Source: Populus alba
Lineage: Eukaryota; Streptophyta; Magnoliopsida; Malpighiales; Salicaceae
Direction: 5' to 3'
Assembly: GCF_005239225.2 (NCBI RefSeq)
Contig: NC_133284.1
Span: forward strand, 6,167,770-6,231,769
DNA length: 64,000 nt
A program made the position numbers and the translations under genes. Below, piece after piece: positions 20,225 to 36,116 of this stretch (positions are counted from its first letter, which is position 1; the number at the start of each line of letters is the position of its first letter). The notes beneath the pieces are model-generated. The model did no database searches. It was not told where the DNA came from and saw only the letters and a list, made by a program, of their open reading frames with translations.

Positions 20225-20365
20225 TAAAGGGTGTGTGTGGCAGTGTATTTGAAAAGTATTTTGAATTAATATGTTTTTGATATTTTTAAATTATTTTAAT
20301 ATATTAATTTTAAAAATAAAATTTTTATAAAAAATAAAAAAACATTTTAAAAAATAATCATAACC
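20225..20365. repeat. dispersed AT-rich MITE-like repeat, copy 2
   Basis: Same core as at 13.86-14.05 kb: TTTTGATATTTTTAAATTATTTT-like sequence, an AAAAATAAAATTTTTATAAA block and an ACATTTTAAAAAATAATCAT end. Confidence 0.5.
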
Positions 20366-20369
20366 ATAA

Positions 20370-20653
20370 TCCTGTAACAATATGGCAGACTGCTGATGCG
20401 GTCTAACTTCCGTTGGATTTTTATCTTCATTGTGTCTCCAAAAGAGGTTCGGATTCACCAGCAGTATCGGGGAAATATAAAATAAAGATTTGCGATTGTA
20501 CTTTGTTACATATGATGCAGATTGCAGGCTCAATGACTAAAGCAATTTTATCTGGGAAAACGAAACTCGCGAATAATGATTATATTTGTCCATCTCTGTT
20601 TTTGAAATTTTAATCCATTTTCTTGAGAAACCAAAAAATGGTTCTGATCCGAG

Positions 20654-20686
<33 letters not shown>

Positions 20687-23080
20687 AAACAAGCTCCTTT
20701 ATGTGGAAGCATACTGTATGGTGCCAAGGCAGATGCTGTCTTAGTACTAGGTATTTTAATTTTTTGCTCATTTCATTTCTTGGTTTAATTAAAGAAAAAA
20801 CTAAAATACATCATTTCAATTTTATATTGTGAATTGCATTGTATATTGTTACAGTGTAATTATGTTTTTGTTTCAAGAAAAATAACCGATGAAAGAAAGA
20901 CCCGAGTAAATGGTTTTATCAAAAATCCATAGGGATAAATCAATCTTTTTATATTTTTAACATAGTAAAATAATCTAATTATCCTTAAAATTAAAAGATT
21001 TAAACTGGAGTGCAGAGTTTTTCTAATCTTTCTATGTTTTGATTACATAATGAAATGATTTAAAAAAAAAAATTAACATCCATTAATGTTGTTTCATTAT
21101 AATCTTTTACAAATATAAATATAATTAAAATTTAAAAGAAACATGTATAGCACGTGTCAACAAATAAGAGACACTCATGCTCTTTGAGAGATATGTGCGG
21201 TATCTCTCAATGGCCAAACACTATTTTTAGCGACGACATTGAAAGCGTTGCACCATTTTTTTCACAATAATTATGTTCGTGTACACTAAAGAGTTGGGCT
21301 CCAATGATTTTTTTTATTTTTCTCTTTCTGTTTTCTCTCTCCTCACCTCAAAGTCCATAGTAACCCTTGTAAAAAACAAATATATCTTGTAAATTTGTGT
21401 TAGCATCAATTTTGATCTTCATTTTTTTTATTGTTATTTCTTTTGCTTTTGAGGCCTTTTGAGTTTGATTTCTCCCTCAACATTGTATTTCAATTAATTT
21501 TTGTATCCAATTTTTTCCTTAATATTTTGATTGCTATTCTGTTGTTTTTAATCCTTTTATTGATTTTATTTTTCAATTTCATCCCTCATCATTTTTTTCA
21601 TTTAATATTTCTATCTAATTTAGTCCTCGTTTTTTTATTGCTATTTATTTTTTATTTTTTAAGCTTTTGGATGATTAAGAATTTTTTTTTCATGACTTTT
21701 TTGTGTTTTTCTTTTAAGAGGTAATATTAGTCTCATAACCCATATCATGGGTTTTGAAAATTAGCCTAGTTTTAGTTTGGTCTTTTATCTTAGATCCTTT
21801 TTTAAAATTGATTTTTTTAAAAATTTTATTCTTTGACATTAGGTTATTGGCCATGAGTTTCATAGTTTTTTGTTTTTTTATTTTTATGGAGTTATCCCGA
21901 GTCATGGATCAATAAACTGGCTTGACTTGTTTATTTTATTTTATTTTTATTTTTAAAGAATTGATTTTTTTTTAGTTTTTTCTTTCATCATTTAGCTTGC
22001 TTAAGAGTTGACCTCCATTATTTTATTTAACTTTTTTTATGCAAGCTTATATCAATCTCACAATCGGATCATGAATTTGATGTGCTGACTTGAGTCATAT
22101 TTTTTGTTTTTAAATTTTTTTTTCCAATTCATCTTTTAATGTTTAATTTGTTGATAATTGAGTTTTGAATTTCTTAAATTTTTATTTTAATGTGGTTACC
22201 TATTCCATTCAATTTTTACTTTATTATCAAATAAAATTATTTAGATCTTTTCAAAAATATTTAAATGGTATCTTTTTATATTATTGACAAGAATTTATTG
22301 TTTTTTATCAGTTATTGTATTTTTTTAATAATTTTATTATTAAATTAACTAAGATTAATGAACTAGGAAAATAGAAACATCATTTGTTTTTCTCCTTTAA
22401 AAATCCTATAATTATTTGATTTTTTTTAATTTTAAAAAATATAATCCAGTCCACGGTGTAATACATATCAACAGTATAACGCATACCACCTTCACCTTTC
22501 TAGTATACACTAAAAATAAACACGGTGGGGTGGCTTTAACTTCTGTCATCAAACATCAAATTCAGGCCTTTAAAGCACATTCTCTGTCTTTTCATTTTCA
22601 TTTGACATCGCACTTCATTCGCCGACCGAGACACCAAGTCAGCACACAACTCACACACATCTGTTTATGCTCCAAGTCTCTTCTCATAGGGACAAAATTT
22701 AACAAGTACATTTTATAATAAAAAATGAAAAAGAAACCAACAAAAACACAGGCTCCTTTTCTTCGAGTGATTTTGAATATTAGGGTTCATAAAATAAAAT
22801 AAGATTTTTAGAAAAATAATCGCAAATAATATTTATGACTTACAAGTAACATGTGTAATTTCTATCTATCGCTAGAAATTTTTTCATGATTTCTGTTGTG
22901 TTGTTATTTTAGCCTCAGTGTGTCTGCAAGACCTCTAGCTCTCTTTTTTTCCTTTTTATTGTAATTTATGAAAGTTTATATTATAATTTGAGAGACTTAA
23001 AATATGTTATTTTTAAAAATATTTTCCATTTTTTTTTATATGCTAAATTAAAAGAACTAGCTTTTCTTCTCCCTCTCGGT
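20370..23080. other. intergenic DNA with T-rich dispersed repeat
   Basis: A (GA)n microsatellite lies near 20655-20688. From about 21420 to 22340 the sequence is very T-rich and carries units with CAATTTCATCCCTCATCA, TTTTATTGCTATTT and CATGGGTTTTG or CATGGATCAATAAAC motifs. This is the reverse-oriented counterpart of the A-rich block in the SCD2-like intron. The open frames here are Leu/Phe-rich and not credible. A C homopolymer (14 Cs) lies in the SCPL45 5' region near 23120-23133. Confidence 0.5.
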
Positions 23081-23083
23081 CTT

Positions 23084-23090
23084 TATATAA
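23084..23090 (+). promoter_or_regulatory. probable TATA box of the SCPL45-type gene
   Basis: TATATAA in the context CTTTATATAACG, about 98 bp before the first ATG at 23188. The distance fits a transcription start near 23115 and a short leader that includes the C homopolymer. Confidence 0.55.
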
Positions 23091-23163
23091 CGCCTCCCCC
23101 ACTGAGCAACATCTCGATAACCCCCCCCCCCCCCTCTAATCTTTTTACACACTCTCCCTCTAG

Positions 23164-26062
<2,899 letters not shown>

Positions 26063-26323
26063 TCTGCAGATCACTTCATTACAGAAATACAGATTCAATT
26101 GTAAGTAGAGTTGGATTGCTATTGGAAAAGGCAGTTCTCAAGTACCCGAGAATGAAAATTGCATCGGATTGTTTGTTTCTTTGATTTGTCCATGCTTTTG
26201 GAATGTAGAATTTTTTTTTGTAAAGAACTCGAGTACAGAAAGAACCTGCCTATTTTTTGTTTTGAACTTGACTGGGTTAGCTTGACAATCCAAAAAAAAG
26301 ATCAAACGAAGTCATCCAGAAAC

Positions 26324-26780
26324 AATGATTTACTTGCACATTAAAATGCCTCCCAACAGCATGAATATCTACAGAATTCACATAGAACTGCATGATACAA
26401 GTAGAACAAAATCCACAGATCAGGACCATAATACAGTCCGAAATGTTGACCATTGAGGCTGTTTGATATTTTATTCAACATGACACAAAAAATATCTGTA
26501 CAAGAATTTTTGATGACATTTGAGATTACATAAACATGAGCTCTAATGGGCTAATGATTTACTTGCACATTAAAATGCCTCCCAACAGCATGAATATCTA
26601 CAGAATTCACATAGAACTGCATGATACAAGTAGAACAAAATCCACATATCAGGACCATAATACAGTCCGAAATGTTGACCATTGAGGCTGTTCGATATTT
26701 TATTCAACATTACACAAAAAATATCGTAAAAGAATTTTTGATGACATTTGAGATTACATAAACATGAGCTCTAATGGGCT
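26324..26780. repeat. recent 229-bp tandem duplication
   Basis: Copy 1 is 26324-26552 and copy 2 is 26553-26780, head to tail with no spacer. Both run from AATGATTTACTTGCACATTA to GAGCTCTAATGGGCT. Only a handful of changes separate them (for example CACAGATC/CACATATC, TTTGATATT/TTCGATATT, CATGACAC/CATTACAC and a short indel near ATCTGTACAAG). This points to a recent event just downstream of the carboxypeptidase gene. Confidence 0.9.
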
Positions 26781-27037
26781 AATGATAGAGCAAAATGAGT
26801 TGAAATAGAGGGACTATGATGACATTTGATCTAATTGAATTAAACTGTAAAAGAGGCCTCATTCTGTTGGAGGAGCAAAAACAACGTTGTTTCACTTTGA
26901 ATGAAACGGTGTGTTTTACTTAAAGGGGGAAGAACATGCTGATGAAAATAAGGAAGGAGACAACGATGAGAAACAGTTGATCCTCGTGCGACATTGGAGC
27001 CTAGTTTTGATCCCGACTGATTCTCTTGGTGGAACAA

Positions 27038-27425
27038 AAACAAGAGAAACATGTTCTCTGATATGTTGGCTACAATCACGATACAAGAAATCAGGTTTTG
27101 ACTCTCAGAATCCATTACAGATTTCATGCCAAACATGCTCACTTAATCAGCCTCTCTCCAAGACCAGCAGCTATTCTTTCCATTTTGATGCAAGATTGAA
27201 CTTTCAAAATTTGATCCTATCTCCACAAATAAAACAAGGAACGTGTTCTCTGATATGTTATCTATAATCACGACACAAGAAATCATGCTTTAACTCTCAA
27301 AATCCACTACAGATTTTGTGCCCAACATGCTCACTCAATCAGCCTCCCTTCAATACCAGCAACCAACCTTTCCATTTTGATACAAGATTTAGATTACAAA
27401 ATCTGATCCTCTCCATGAATCAAAG
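27038..27425. repeat. 192-bp tandem duplication, diverged
   Basis: Two copies, about 27038-27229 and 27230-27425. The markers ACATGTTCTCTG at 27049 and ACGTGTTCTCTG at 27241 are 192 bp apart. Both copies also share AACATGCTCACT(T/C)AATCAGCC and CTTTCCATTTTGAT. Identity is clearly lower than in the 229-bp duplication next to it, so this event is older. The reading frames through it carry no recognised protein. Confidence 0.8.
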
Positions 27426-27429
27426 AAAT

Positions 27430-30267
27430 AACAATCAATGGCTAAGAACTATGTTGATTCCAAGATTATCTACAAAGATTGGATGTTAATAAAGACAATG
27501 ATCCATTTCCTTTCCAAGAAAGATTGAGCTATCTATAAGAGGATAGCGACAAGTCCAATCAGGGAGGGGACAAGGTCAAGAGAAAAAAAGAGTGAGCAAG
27601 AAACAGTAGCACATGTAAAAAAGAAAAAAAGGGAATACTAGTTTGACAGTATCAACAAGCGCAAAGGTAGTTGCGTAGCTTGTTCCTATAAGTACAGTTC
27701 AAAGTTCACTCTAAAAGGATTAGTCCTACAAAACCAGGCTCAAGTACTATTTTTGTATGATGATATTGTTCTTTATAATAAACCTTTATATAAAGGATAT
27801 TTGATTCATAAGTTCTTTTCTTTTCTTGATCTTGATGTATGAATATGTGAGATTTTATACTTGATTTCATTAATCAGGATCGCTGTAATCCGAAAACAAT
27901 CTTCTATATGCTGTTAAGGAAACTCAGTACTATGCAGGTTTAGCTTGTAAGAAACTGCAGTTTTAAGGGAAGAAAAAAACAAAAGAACAATTTGAATTCA
28001 AGTTAATGTGTTCCCATTACTAGAAAGTTGGTCAACAATCTCTTCCTTTAAATATTCATGTTCTTCCCGTTTTGCGTTGTTAGGAAAAATAGAAAGTTAT
28101 GAAAACGAAATGGATGCTGGGCAAATTCTCTGAAATTAATTAGTTTTATCTTCAGAATATGAATATGGGCTACTACACTAATTTTATTGGACTAGGCATA
28201 TAAGGAAATCTAATTGGGCTTGTTGAGCCCGTTTCTTTTATGGGTTGCTTTGTTTTTCGATTCTAGGCCTTTTTGTGTAAAGTGGGCCGACTTTTTTCCT
28301 CTTCTTTTGGTATGGGCTTCTAGCTGTGCGCTCACAAATACTTTATATGAACTTGCACGGGCCTATGGATTGATTTGTTTCATTTAAATTAAGGTGGATT
28401 TAGACTAAGTCACTGTTTATTTGTTGAAAAATAATTTTTTTTTAAAAAAATAAATTTTAAAAAATAAATTATTTTTTTGATTTTTGATAGTTTCATAAAA
28501 AAATAAGTTAAAAACTATTTTTTAGTGTTTGGTTATATTATGAACAATATCTTATTAATGTTTTATTTTTTTTCAAGTTTATTAAAATAATAAAGAACAA
28601 ATCTTATAAATTAAAAAGTTGAACGAGAATGAAATTAAAAAAAAAAATCTAATTTCATAAATTATTTTAAATAAAATAAATAATAATCAAAATAATGGAG
28701 ATCAACTCTAACAAATAAAAAAATTGAAAGATAATGAAATTAAAATAATAATAATTACAATTTCATAAATTATTTCAAATAAAATAAGTAACAATCAAAA
28801 TAATAAAGACCAAATTTGATTGATAAAAATTTTAATTAAAAAAATAATAAGATAAAAGCAAATAACAATCATAAAAATAAGAACCAAAGTTAATATAAAA
28901 ATCAAATTAAATCAAATTTTAAGGGATGGAATTAAAAAAAAAAAAGATTCAAACAAAATATATATCAATCAAAAGTTTGATAACCAAAATTGATATAATC
29001 AACAAATAATATAATATTTCTAATTTTTTTCACAACTTTTTAATATGATATTTTAAATTTTTTCATAATTTCTAAAAAGTGTTTTCTGTCTAAAATAAAA
29101 AAAAAAGATTTCCTAAAAATCAAGCCAAATTTGTTTTTGACTAGGAAGTGTTTTCTGTTGACTAACTTTTCTAATGATAAACAAACACATGAAAGTTTGT
29201 AAATTAATTTCTAAAAAATCATTTTTTACGGCAAACAAACGCCCTCTAAGTAGTAGATTAATTTGTGTGTGTGTATTATTTTTTTTTAATTTTTTTTTTA
29301 TCAAAATGATTTTTTTATGGCATCATTTTGCTAAAATACTTTTACCTTAATTTACCTTTTTTTATTATTTTGATAAGTCTTTTATTTTAGGACCAATATC
29401 AAAAGTCTTCTTTTTGCTATTTTTTAGGATTGATTATACATTTTAATAATCAAATCAACGTATCTCTTGATTTTAGAATTGACGTAAAAATTATTTTATA
29501 TAATAATAAATAAATAAACTGAAAAATATTAAGATAATTAATGACAATAATTTTTTTTTAGAAAAACACACGTAGTAAAAACAATTTTTCCTAAGAAATG
29601 ATATCTTAAAAATGACACCGTTTTTTTCTTAAACATAATTAACTTTTTATTTGAATTTTTAAAATTAATACTAATTTTTAAAAGTTCTAATTATTTCTTA
29701 GATGATAACTCTAATTTTTCACGATATATATTTTTAGCCCCGCTGTGATGTTTACTGAAATACAACATGTATAATTTTGTTGAATGAAAAGCAATTTAAC
29801 TTCAACATCGATGAAATTATTTTTTTTAGTTTAAAAGATAGGTCCAATCAACTTTGCCTTGCTTATGCTATCAATATATATTATTCTTCACTTGTGAAAA
29901 TATTTCCCACAATCACACATGTCACACCTAATCCTATCTCTGCCAGACTGTAAATGATAAAAAAAAAAAAGAAGAAGTTAAAAAATGAAAAAAACAAAAA
30001 TCGAGGTGAAGCACCTTGGGTTATACCCCATGTCTTTAGTATTAGGTAATAATTTCTGGAAAAAGCAATCATGAATTTGCTTGGCCTGTTAAGAAAACAT
30101 CCTAGCTCTGCCAGACTGCCTCTGTTCACAGTAATTACAATTTGCAACTACCAATATTACTGATTTACAAATAATAATAATAATAATAATGTAAAAATCA
30201 ATACAGAATTGGTATTGATTGCATTAATGGATTTTTCGAACGAAAATAATGCCCTTAATCTGCGACT
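27430..30267. other. intergenic DNA between convergent SCPL45 and NXD1
   Basis: No gene recognised. Around 28170-28370 several TGGGCT/TGGGCC-type motifs occur without an adjacent coding region. From about 28400 to 29250 lies a very AT-rich element whose ends are loosely complementary in theme (CTGTTTATTTGTTGAAAAAT and AAAATCATTTTTTACGGCAA). It is probably a degraded transposon, but its limits are not resolved. An (ATA)n-type run occurs near 30168-30190. Confidence 0.45.
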
Positions 30268-33200
30268 CTAGTTAAACCTGCTTTTAGAATGCTGGGAAAC
30301 TACAACTGGTGCTTCAACCTGCATTTTCAAACAACTGAGCTCCAAGGCTAGTATTGGTCTTGATAGCATTACAGATATGCTCAAGTTCTGTCCCTCATCC
30401 AGGAGTTCTCTACTACTGGGTTCCACAGTTTTCAATTTAAGCTGGCTCTGTGACTCTTCAGTGTCGTGCTTCGGTGGTGAAGATGGCCCTGACACTTTTG
30501 CTGCCTGCACTGCTCGTACCCTACCAGCAAAATCGTTAAATCAAGATGTGTCAGATTCGAAATCAATCGTCGATGTTGTCCTCTACAAATTCTTGCTATG
30601 AATTTATTTCAGAAGTGAAGTGATCGTTTTATATACACTCATAGAAGCTGCATGTATGTGACGGTATGCTCTGGAGTTCTCCAGTCCTTGGGAAAAAACA
30701 TGAGTGCATTACTTTTTAGGATGATCAGAGCAACTGGAATCCAACAGAATTGGGTTACTGGCATGATTTTGTTCTTACTGGATGAGGACCTGCTAAGGTA
30801 CTTTCTGTGCTCTCTCCAAAATAAATCCAAGAAGTTAAACAATTGCAAGAGTATGAACGTATACCTGCATTCAATACTGCAAGAATATTTCAAAAGATCG
30901 GGGTTATACTCTGTACGTCCGCTGCAATTTCACAACATATAGAGAATATAAGATGCCGTACGCATAATGCATGGTGATTGTTTAAACACCAATTCAGATG
31001 AAAATTTACCTAAAACTTGGTAGTGACATTTTGATTGCTGGCCCCTTCCATTTGTCAAATTTTACCCCAGGAACTATCATTAAGAAGTCCATAGCCAGGC
31101 ATTAGATCAATCAGAAACATGATAATAAAACTTAAATATAAGAAAACCAAAAAAGGAAAATGGGATATCAGTTATGCGAAGACAGTGAATTCCCTTTCCT
31201 CTCATATTTAGTCAAGCTCTGGGAGCACGTAAGCTTCCAAGAGGACTTACAAGCTCTTATACATAGTACACCACTGCCAACAAAAGGAAAATGGTGCTGT
31301 TATTTTTTTCTTAATTTCCTAGGTGACAGGAGGAACTGAAAGACTTGTGAGGGGAATAATGTTACCGGACAAGAAGTGGTTAATTTCCTAGTTGAATCAT
31401 TGTCTAACCTTGAGGCTTCTATAACCCTGGCCCATTTTCCTGAATATGAGCAGAAGCTAGCTATTGGAAGGGTTGAACTAACAAGTTAGCAAGAAAGACT
31501 GAACAGAACAAACAGGCCTATGACAAGAGTGCATCGCTCAGACGAAGCCCCCAAGCTCATTTGTATGATACATCCATGCAGAACACACAACCGAGAGAAA
31601 TTCTTAATGCTACTGCAAAGATCAAGCAAGTACTCAACTTGACGAGAAAAATTGAATCGGTTTTGAAAAACTCATGACAATGACAGGGTCTTTGCGCATA
31701 GAGGGTTGTTTACTGAAAAACAACTAACTTGTACTAACGACAGCTAATTATAATGTTTGTCGTGGCTAGAAACAATTATTAGTGTAACATACTCACCAGA
31801 AGTTGTAAGTTTAATGTTGCAGATATCAGTTGCGGAAGGACCATTAGTTTCAGTTACTAGAACATCCATGCAATCCTTCGTACTCGAACTTGCAGTGCCC
31901 AAACCAATCATGTCTAGAAAGCCATTAAATTTGCTCTTTCTTTGCCTAGGAATTGCTGTGATTTTCTGTTTCAAAAGAGCACGTTATAAAACATAAACAA
32001 GCTTCACATTTGCTGAAACATTGATGTAAGCTTCTCATGGAATTTGCAATGCCATGCGTTCTTGCATCAGTTTGATTAAGTGCAGGTATAACCATAACCC
32101 ATCATAGAAGATAATTTATGGAACAACTGAATGCTTTCCTAAATTGGGGGTAGCATAATCCTAAGCTATTTTAAGTATAGTTCACTGTCAAAAACTAGCA
32201 TATACACCGGATGATTAGTGCAGAGCAATCAAATGATCAAAATTTTGAATTTTCTGCATACCGAGGAAGGATTATTTTAAAATGAAATAAAATTCACTAG
32301 ACCAAGGACCAGTTTTTTCCTAATTTTCTTTATTTTTTACGTTGAAATTGGAAGTTTAATTGCACAAGATATGTGCACAGAACAAAAATCACCTTGGAAA
32401 ACTTGGCAACTTGACTAGGAAGCCCTACATCCTGCAAGAGAACGTGAAAGAAAGATCAGAAATATGTAAAAAATTCCTTTCAATTGCCTCCAGTTCAGGG
32501 GCACAAAAGCATCATAATCATGCATAATATCCCAATGTCAACTCGTCAGAGATGAATCAGTTATTGCTTCGGGGAGTATGCAAGCCACTAAGTTTTATCT
32601 AGGACGTGTTCTACAAAAACAAAGAGAAAGAAAGAACAATTTGCATCTGGATGTGTATCCTGTAAATAATTTTGGTTCGTTTTGCTTCAAAAGTCTGTGC
32701 CAATATCCCACTCTAGTAATAGAGGCCAGTATCCTTTTCAAACTATTCAAACCATAAGGCAACACCTTGATGGAACTCATTTATATTAAAAGTTAAAATT
32801 CAGAACTGCACAAAAAATTTGTTGACCTCTCACCTTTCTTCCATGATCACAAGCATCGCCACTGCTGACAAGCACCCTGGCTGCCCATCTGTCGAAACAA
32901 GAAAGCAAAATCTGCTAAAAGGATTCAAATTGCGTTGATAGCTTCCAAGATAGAAAGATTTCAGACTATCCTAGAAAAGGGGGGGTAAAGCAAACTGCTA
33001 ACATCTTGAATAGTCTTTAGGCTCACTGTGTCGAAAGCCAGGTGGTTCAGTTCAGGTTGAAAAACATGTCTCTGCTTTTGTTATAGTAGATTGCTACTGA
33101 ACATCAAAGCACAGCAGCCTGACCAGTTGCTTAGGCCACTTGAAGAAAAAATATAAAACAATTGTGAGGCCTTTAGTTGATTCCTCTAATAATATTGTTA

Positions 33201-34045
33201 ATGCACTAGAAGGGAAATGCATGTTTCAGAGTTGACTGGCCCAATATAGCTTAAAAAGTTGATATGATTGCCTCTATGGAATTGAGATGGAAAGACCCAA
33301 ATCAAGTTTCATCAGCTCTGGGACTTGCTACTTTTTTCCTAGTAAAAATGATTCCTTGTCCACAATCATTTACAATTCATCATTATAAACAAGAATAGAT
33401 AGGTCGTTAAACTTACGCACAAGATGTTGGGGGGTTCCACACAATTCCCGCAATCACCACAAGCTGCAGAAAAGGGAAAAAAGGGAAAAGAAAAGGGGAA
33501 ATTTTCTGTCATTTCTGATAGTGCACAACGAATCAACTAAATGCCTACTTCTTTTCTTGTTTAGCTCATTAAGTCATGCCATAGAACCTCATCAAAAACC
33601 CCAGCTGGACTGTCTTCATAGCTAGCTAGAAAAAAACCTCCAAGGGTGTATCTGCAGTGCAGAAATGTGAGTTAACAGTAAAAATTGGAATCCTGAACCC
33701 CACCCCTGTCCCTTCAAAGTTCAAACAACAGTTGCAAAAAATAAACATTACCCAAATGCTTCAACTAATCTGAACTCTTTCGGAATGGATGCTCGAGCAA
33801 TTTTGGATTTAACAAGGTGAAGTTGGTACAAGGCTCTGAAATGGAAATCATATCATCAAACAACATTCATGAATGGGAATGATGTTAATCATAACAGTCA
33901 TCATCACAGAATAGACCAAACAAACACTAAATTAAGACTTGTAGGATCCTTGCCTGCCTTTAAATATCCAAGGAGGCTTGCCATACCCTAAGGAACATTT
34001 TGTTTTTTCATCTGCCATGACTTCAGAAACGCTCAAAGCAACCAT
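30268..34045 (-). CDS. NXD1: NEOXANTHIN-DEFICIENT 1 type protein (10 coding exons, 307 aa)
   Basis: Minus-strand coding exons in transcript order: 34045-33954, 33835-33752, 33651-33588, 33463-33417, 32888-32834, 32431-32393, 31965-31797, 31073-31010, 30921-30865, 30520-30268. They total 924 nt including TAG, in phase. The product matches plant NXD1, required for normal neoxanthin build-up in plastids. Conserved stretches seen are GYGKPPWIFKGRALYQLHLV, IPKEFRLVEAFGYTLGGFF, AGIVWNPPTSCAWAARVLV, KGPAIKMSLPSFSG and YNPDLLKYSCSIECRVRAV. I recall the fold as acetoacetate-decarboxylase-like, but this cannot be shown here. The C-terminal tail after RVRAVQAAKVSGPSSP is low in complexity. The first coding intron (33836-33953) has a GC donor (GGCAG/GCAAGG). 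The start is the first ATG in exon 2; a second ATG lies nine codons later. The neighbouring convergent SCPL45 supports the assignment. Confidence 0.88.
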
Positions 34046-34573
34046 GATTTGGAGATGCCAATGACCGAATTGAACTGCACGAAAAATATGGCCAAGGAAA
34101 TTCTTTTATTTGATTGAAATGAAATTCTAAAAACCATAAAAAAATCTGAGCTAAAATAGGACTGCATTGCCCTGAGTGTCATATACAGTTTACAATTATA
34201 GAAGATAAATTTTTACATACATGGCAGGCACAGACATGTAAACTGTTCAAATGTTAAACAGAAAACGTACTTATTTCCTTAGTCAAGAAATTAAATTCAA
34301 GTTCGGGTCAATTAAAGATACTCGGCTTTGTTGATAAAAAAGACCTCAATGAGCGTACTCAAACAGCTAAATCTTTCCACCTTGTTTAAACGGCCTTTGT
34401 TTTTCATAAAGCTCCATATTTTATGATAATTCACGAAATTAAATCAAAAACATTAGCAATTCAGTAAAAGAACATGCAGAGATACTGCATGTAGCTAAAA
34501 AAGCTGAAATCATATAAACAAAATTACATACTAAAAAAAGAAAGTGAAGAAACACAGAATAAGTAAAACCCAC

Positions 34574-34880
34574 CTTCCCTTAATTACTTGATGAGGTGTG
34601 AAGTGAAGAAAACAGAGAGACAGAGAGAGTCCAGCTTACAGGTAGGGATTTCAGTGCAGTTTGTGTGTGAGAGTGAGAGTCTCACAGACTTTAAGGAGAG
34701 AAAGAGAGGGTATGAGGTAAGCAATCGCAGTAGCAGAAGAAGTGGATCGGATCTTATCCATTCATTAATAATGAGCATTTTTTGGCGCCAACAGAGTTTA
34801 ACCAACTCCATGGCCTGTCGCTGTTTTAACTGAACCACTTGTAATGCTGTTTGCTTCTTTTCTTGATCCAAGAACTCTGT
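34574..34880 (-). other. probable 5' UTR exon of NXD1
   Basis: A donor on the minus strand (GGGAAG/GTGGGT) ends an exon at 34574. It would join the acceptor before 34074 (GTGCAG), leaving an intron of about 500 bp ahead of the first coding exon. The exon is rich in GA/CT repeats on the minus-strand copy (CTCTCTTTCTCTCC). Its upstream limit is approximate. The open frame through it is not thought to be translated because it lacks an ATG in a good position and does not join in phase. Confidence 0.5.
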
Positions 34881-34899
34881 TTCTCTCTTTGCTTACACG

Positions 34900-36113
34900 G
34901 TATAGTGACGCCACCACGTGGGTTCATGTCTCACCATTTCCTTCTTAGTAACTAAATTAGGTTAATGATAATGATATGATGCGAGTTGGATAAAAAAAAA
35001 AAAAAAAATTGGACATAAAGAAAAATTCATATGAAAAAAATAAAAACCTCCAAGTATCTAGGTATAAAGGCAACTTGAACATGTAATATCATAATTTGGA
35101 TTTAAAAAATAATAATTAAGGTAATATTAAAAAAATATATTAAAATAATAATATATTTGATTAATCTAAATTAATTCAGGTTAACCTGTGAACTAGATCA
35201 ATTAATCATAATAACAAATCAATTCTACATTAACCAAATCAAAATATATTATAAAATTTAATTCAAAATAAATCAAATGCTTTACAAAAATAAATTTAAT
35301 ATGGTATCTTGTTTTAAAAAATATTGAAATAGTAATTTATTGAATCGACTCAGGCTTCGCAGCTTAACTCACCAAACTTGTAACTCTGTCATAAACTACA
35401 CTGAGTTTAATAATTTAATTATTTAAAACTATATTTTAATTAATTATATAACAAAAAAAAATTAAATGATAAAATTAAAAGAAAAAAATTGAAAAACAAA
35501 AAAAAAAAGTTTAGGGATGCGGACTAGCTTAGGTTTTCTAGAACGTCTAGGCTTGTATATCAGGACTTTGTTTTTTTTTTTTTTTTTTTTCAAGGTGTAA
35601 ATGACTTGTTATCCAATTAAGATAGACATCACATCATCTATTATAACTATTGTTTTTTGGCCAAAACATTTGATTTTCCACTTGTTCTAACAGAAGTATC
35701 TCATGAACACTCAAACAGCACATAAAAATCAATTTAACTACCCAATAAACATAAAAAATATTCCAAAATACAAAATCAAATCAAGAAATTATTTTCTCCA
35801 CCACCTTGATTTGTTTTTTATATAATATAAAAGTTCAAAATAACCACTATTAAAATTTTCTCACCAAATAAAACTCATTAATATAAAAAATTATAAGTCC
35901 CATCACCAAAAAGTGAAGAAATAAAATATGTTTCTCTCTCTTTGTTATTTTTCAATCAGTTTATTTCTCATTTTTCTAATTCATGATCTAAAAATAAATC
36001 AAATAAACTTTAAAATCAAAACAAAAATTATCATTAATTTCGAATGAGCTATATATCTTCCTCAAACTTTACTTTTTACTTTTTTATTTTTTAATTTGGT
36101 ATTTTATCCATAA
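34900..36113. other. AT-rich intergenic DNA with degraded repeats
   Basis: Contains units related to the dispersed TTAACC repeat (near 35160-35210 and 35335-35400). The rest is A- and T-rich with no credible frame. Confidence 0.45.
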
Positions 36114-36116
36114 TTT

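Noticed and set aside
21431..21724. 97-codon hydrophobic frame, possible membrane protein
   Set aside because: It lies inside a T-rich dispersed repeat that recurs in reverse in the SCD2-like intron. Any frame in such DNA looks hydrophobic.
26840..27267. Open frames of 100 and 118 codons on both strands
   Set aside because: They overlap each other and the 192-bp tandem repeat. Neither has a known motif, and they are most simply chance frames in non-coding DNA.
27630..27850. Possible solo LTR
   Set aside because: The GTTCTTTATAATAAACC-type stretch is suggestive, but no TG...CA ends with a 5-bp duplication could be found.
34584..34871. 95-codon minus-strand frame upstream of NXD1
   Set aside because: No ATG at its start, it does not join in phase to the NXD1 coding exons, and it lies in the probable 5' UTR exon.
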